A stretch of DNA of 16,328 bases, from the NCBI GenBank assembly GCA_021802025.1, contig JAKABC010000020.1, positions 1-16,328 on the forward strand, in the 5' to 3' direction. Below the pieces are notes generated by a model. It saw only the letters and a program-made list of their open reading frames with translations. It ran no database searches and was not told the DNA's origin. Of this stretch, positions 15,208 to 16,328 are shown piece by piece. Every line of letters begins with the position of its first letter. The first letter of the stretch is position 1. This stretch comes from Actinomycetes bacterium (GTDB lineage: Bacteria; Actinomycetota; Acidimicrobiia; Acidimicrobiales; RAAP-2). Position numbers and translations under genes: made by a program.

Positions 15208-16328
15208 GGGCCGCCTCGCCGGGCGGCCCCCTCGGGGGGCTGCGCGTCCTCGAGCTCGCCGGCATCGGCCCGGGACCCTTCGCCGCGATGTGGCTGGCCG
15301 ACCTGGGGGCCGACGTCTTGCGCCTGGAGCGCGGCGATCCCGATGCGCCCGCGGGCGAGCACTGGGACCTGACCGCGCGCTCGCGACCCTCGGTGGCCCT
15401 CGACCTCAAGAACCCGGCCGGGCGCGACCTCGTCCTCGAGCTCAGCGAGCGGGCCGACGCCCTCATCGAGGGGTTCCGCCCCGGGGTCGCCGAGCGGCTC
15501 GGGGTCGGCCCCGACGAGGTCCTCTCGCGCAATCCGGCTCTGGTCTACGCCCGCATGACCGGCTACGGCCAGGACGGTCCGTGGGCCCAGCGCGCCGGCC
15601 ACGACATCAACTACATCGCACTCTCGGGCGCGCTGTGGCCCCTCGGGCGCTCGGGGGAGCGACCGGTGCCCCCGCTCAACCTGGTGGGTGACTTCGGCGG
15701 GGGCGCGATGTACCTCGTCGCCGGGCTGCTCGCCGCGGTGCTGCACGCGCGCGCGACCGGCGAGGGTCAGGTGGTGGACGCCTCGATGGTGGACGGGTCG
15801 GCGTCGCTGATGACCCTCACCTACGCGCTACGCCACGCGGGGGTCTGGCGCGACGAGCGCGGGGTGAACATCCTCGACACCGGGGCTCCCTTCTACGAGG
15901 TGTACGAGACGGCCGACGGGGGCCTCCTCGCCGTCGGGGCGATCGAGGCGCCCTTCTACCGCGAGCTGGTGGTCGGGCTCGGCCTCGACCCCGAGGCGCT
16001 GCCCGCCCAGATGGATCGGGCGAGCTGGCCGGCGCTGAAGCGCCGCTTCGCTGAGCTCTTCGCCGCGCGCACCACCGAGGAGTGGCTCGCCCACTTCGCG
16101 GACCGCGACGCCTGCGTCTCGCCCGTGCTCTCCCCGGCCGAGGCGGCCGAGCACCCGCACAACGTGGCGCGCGGGACCTTCGTCGGGTCGCCGCTTCAGC
16201 CGGCCCCCGCGCCGCGCTTCTCGGCGACCCCGGCGCGCGTCGGCGCCGCGCCCCAGCCTCCGGGCGCGGGCACCCGCGAGGGTCTCCGCCGCTGGGGCAT
16301 CGACGAGGAGCGCCTCGCGGCGCTGCGC
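15198..16328 (+). CDS. mcr: Alpha-methylacyl-CoA racemase (CaiB/BaiF CoA-transferase superfamily), 3' end cut by window
   Basis: The enzyme interconverts (2R)- and (2S)-methylacyl-CoAs so that S-specific acyl-CoA dehydrogenases can act. The frame gives 377 residues and is open to the window edge; the final IDEERLAALR looks like the natural C terminus, so only a few codons are probably missing. Early motifs are LRVLELAGIGPGPFAAMWLADLGADVLRLER and IEGFRPGVAERLGVGP. The racemase-specific AGHDINYIALSG and LNLVGDFGGGAM are present, as is VGAIEAPFY. The catalytic residues known from the Mycobacterium tuberculosis enzyme (His126, Asp156, Glu241) align with H135, D165 and E250, all with the same offset of 9. 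This separates it from plain CoA transferases. The GTG at 15198 lies within the dehydrogenase gene's last codons, giving a 10-base overlap. The N-terminal tail GLGAASPGGPLGG is not conserved. Confidence 0.93.
   Translation, partial: MGLGAASPGGPLGGLRVLELAGIGPGPFAAMWLADLGADVLRLERGDPDAPAGEHWDLTARSRPSVALDLKNPAGRDLVLELSERADALIEGFRPGVAERLGVGPDEVLSRNPALVYARMTGYGQDGPWAQRAGHDINYIALSGALWPLGRSGERPVPPLNLVGDFGGGAMYLVAGLLAAVLHARATGEGQVVDASMVDGSASLMTLTYALRHAGVWRDERGVNILDTGAPFYEVYETADGGLLAVGAIEAPFYRELVVGLGLDPEALPAQMDRASWPALKRRFAELFAARTTEEWLAHFADRDACVSPVLSPAEAAEHPHNVARGTFVGSPLQPAPAPRFSATPARVGAAPQPPGAGTREGLRRWGIDEERLAALR

Noticed and set aside
15198..16328. Generic CoA transferase (carnitine or formyl type)
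   Set aside because: The GHDINYxALSG and LNLVGDFGGG motifs and the aligned His, Asp and Glu are those of the racemase subgroup.

Overview
The window is very GC-rich, densely packed DNA (GTG starts are common, and stop and start codons often overlap) from what looks like a high-GC actinobacterium. The supporting signs are the codon bias, an actinobacterial-looking type A RNase P RNA, TAnnnT boxes sitting 6 bases before start codons (leaderless-type promoters), and an acyl-CoA dehydrogenase next to an alpha-methylacyl-CoA racemase. A member of Acidimicrobiia is possible, but the sequence alone does not fix the class.

Left part (1-5159). A half-size ABC exporter gene runs off the left edge on the minus strand. 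Its start lies just 29 bases past the 3' end of rnpB (RNase P RNA, minus strand, 1317-1680). Back to back with rnpB, on the plus strand, is a tightly coupled four-gene run: xseA, xseB (the two subunits of exonuclease VII), a metallo-beta-lactamase-fold hydrolase and a ferredoxin reductase-type flavoprotein. Neighbouring genes in this run overlap by 1-4 bases.

Middle part (5156-9668, minus strand). Three genes, each overlapping the next by a 4-base GTGA, are transcribed in the order glpD (FAD glycerol-3-phosphate dehydrogenase), a flavoprotein related to alkylglycerone-phosphate synthase, and an FGGY-family kinase resembling glycerol kinase but lacking two of its glycerol-contacting residues. 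The last gene converges on the ferredoxin reductase gene, and the two share one palindromic CTAG as their stop codons.

Right-middle part (9669-14009). A 267-base divergent control region with several inverted repeats separates glpD from a complete ABC importer on the plus strand: exported binding protein, two inner-membrane permeases and an ATPase with a C-terminal TOBE-like region. A perfect 18-bp GC-rich hairpin lies at the junction of the binding-protein and first permease genes. The head-to-head layout suggests, but does not prove, that the importer feeds a polyol, glycerol derivative or phosphodiester to the glpD group.

Right end (14010-16328). A leaderless-type promoter starts a second unit: an acyl-CoA dehydrogenase and an overlapping alpha-methylacyl-CoA racemase that is cut by the window edge close to its natural end. 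Together they fit degradation of methyl-branched acyl-CoAs. No tRNA, rRNA, CRISPR, insertion sequence or phage gene was seen. The least conventional elements are the glpD / synthase-like / divergent-kinase set with its importer, the binding protein without a lipoprotein cysteine, and the exporter with a degenerate Walker A.
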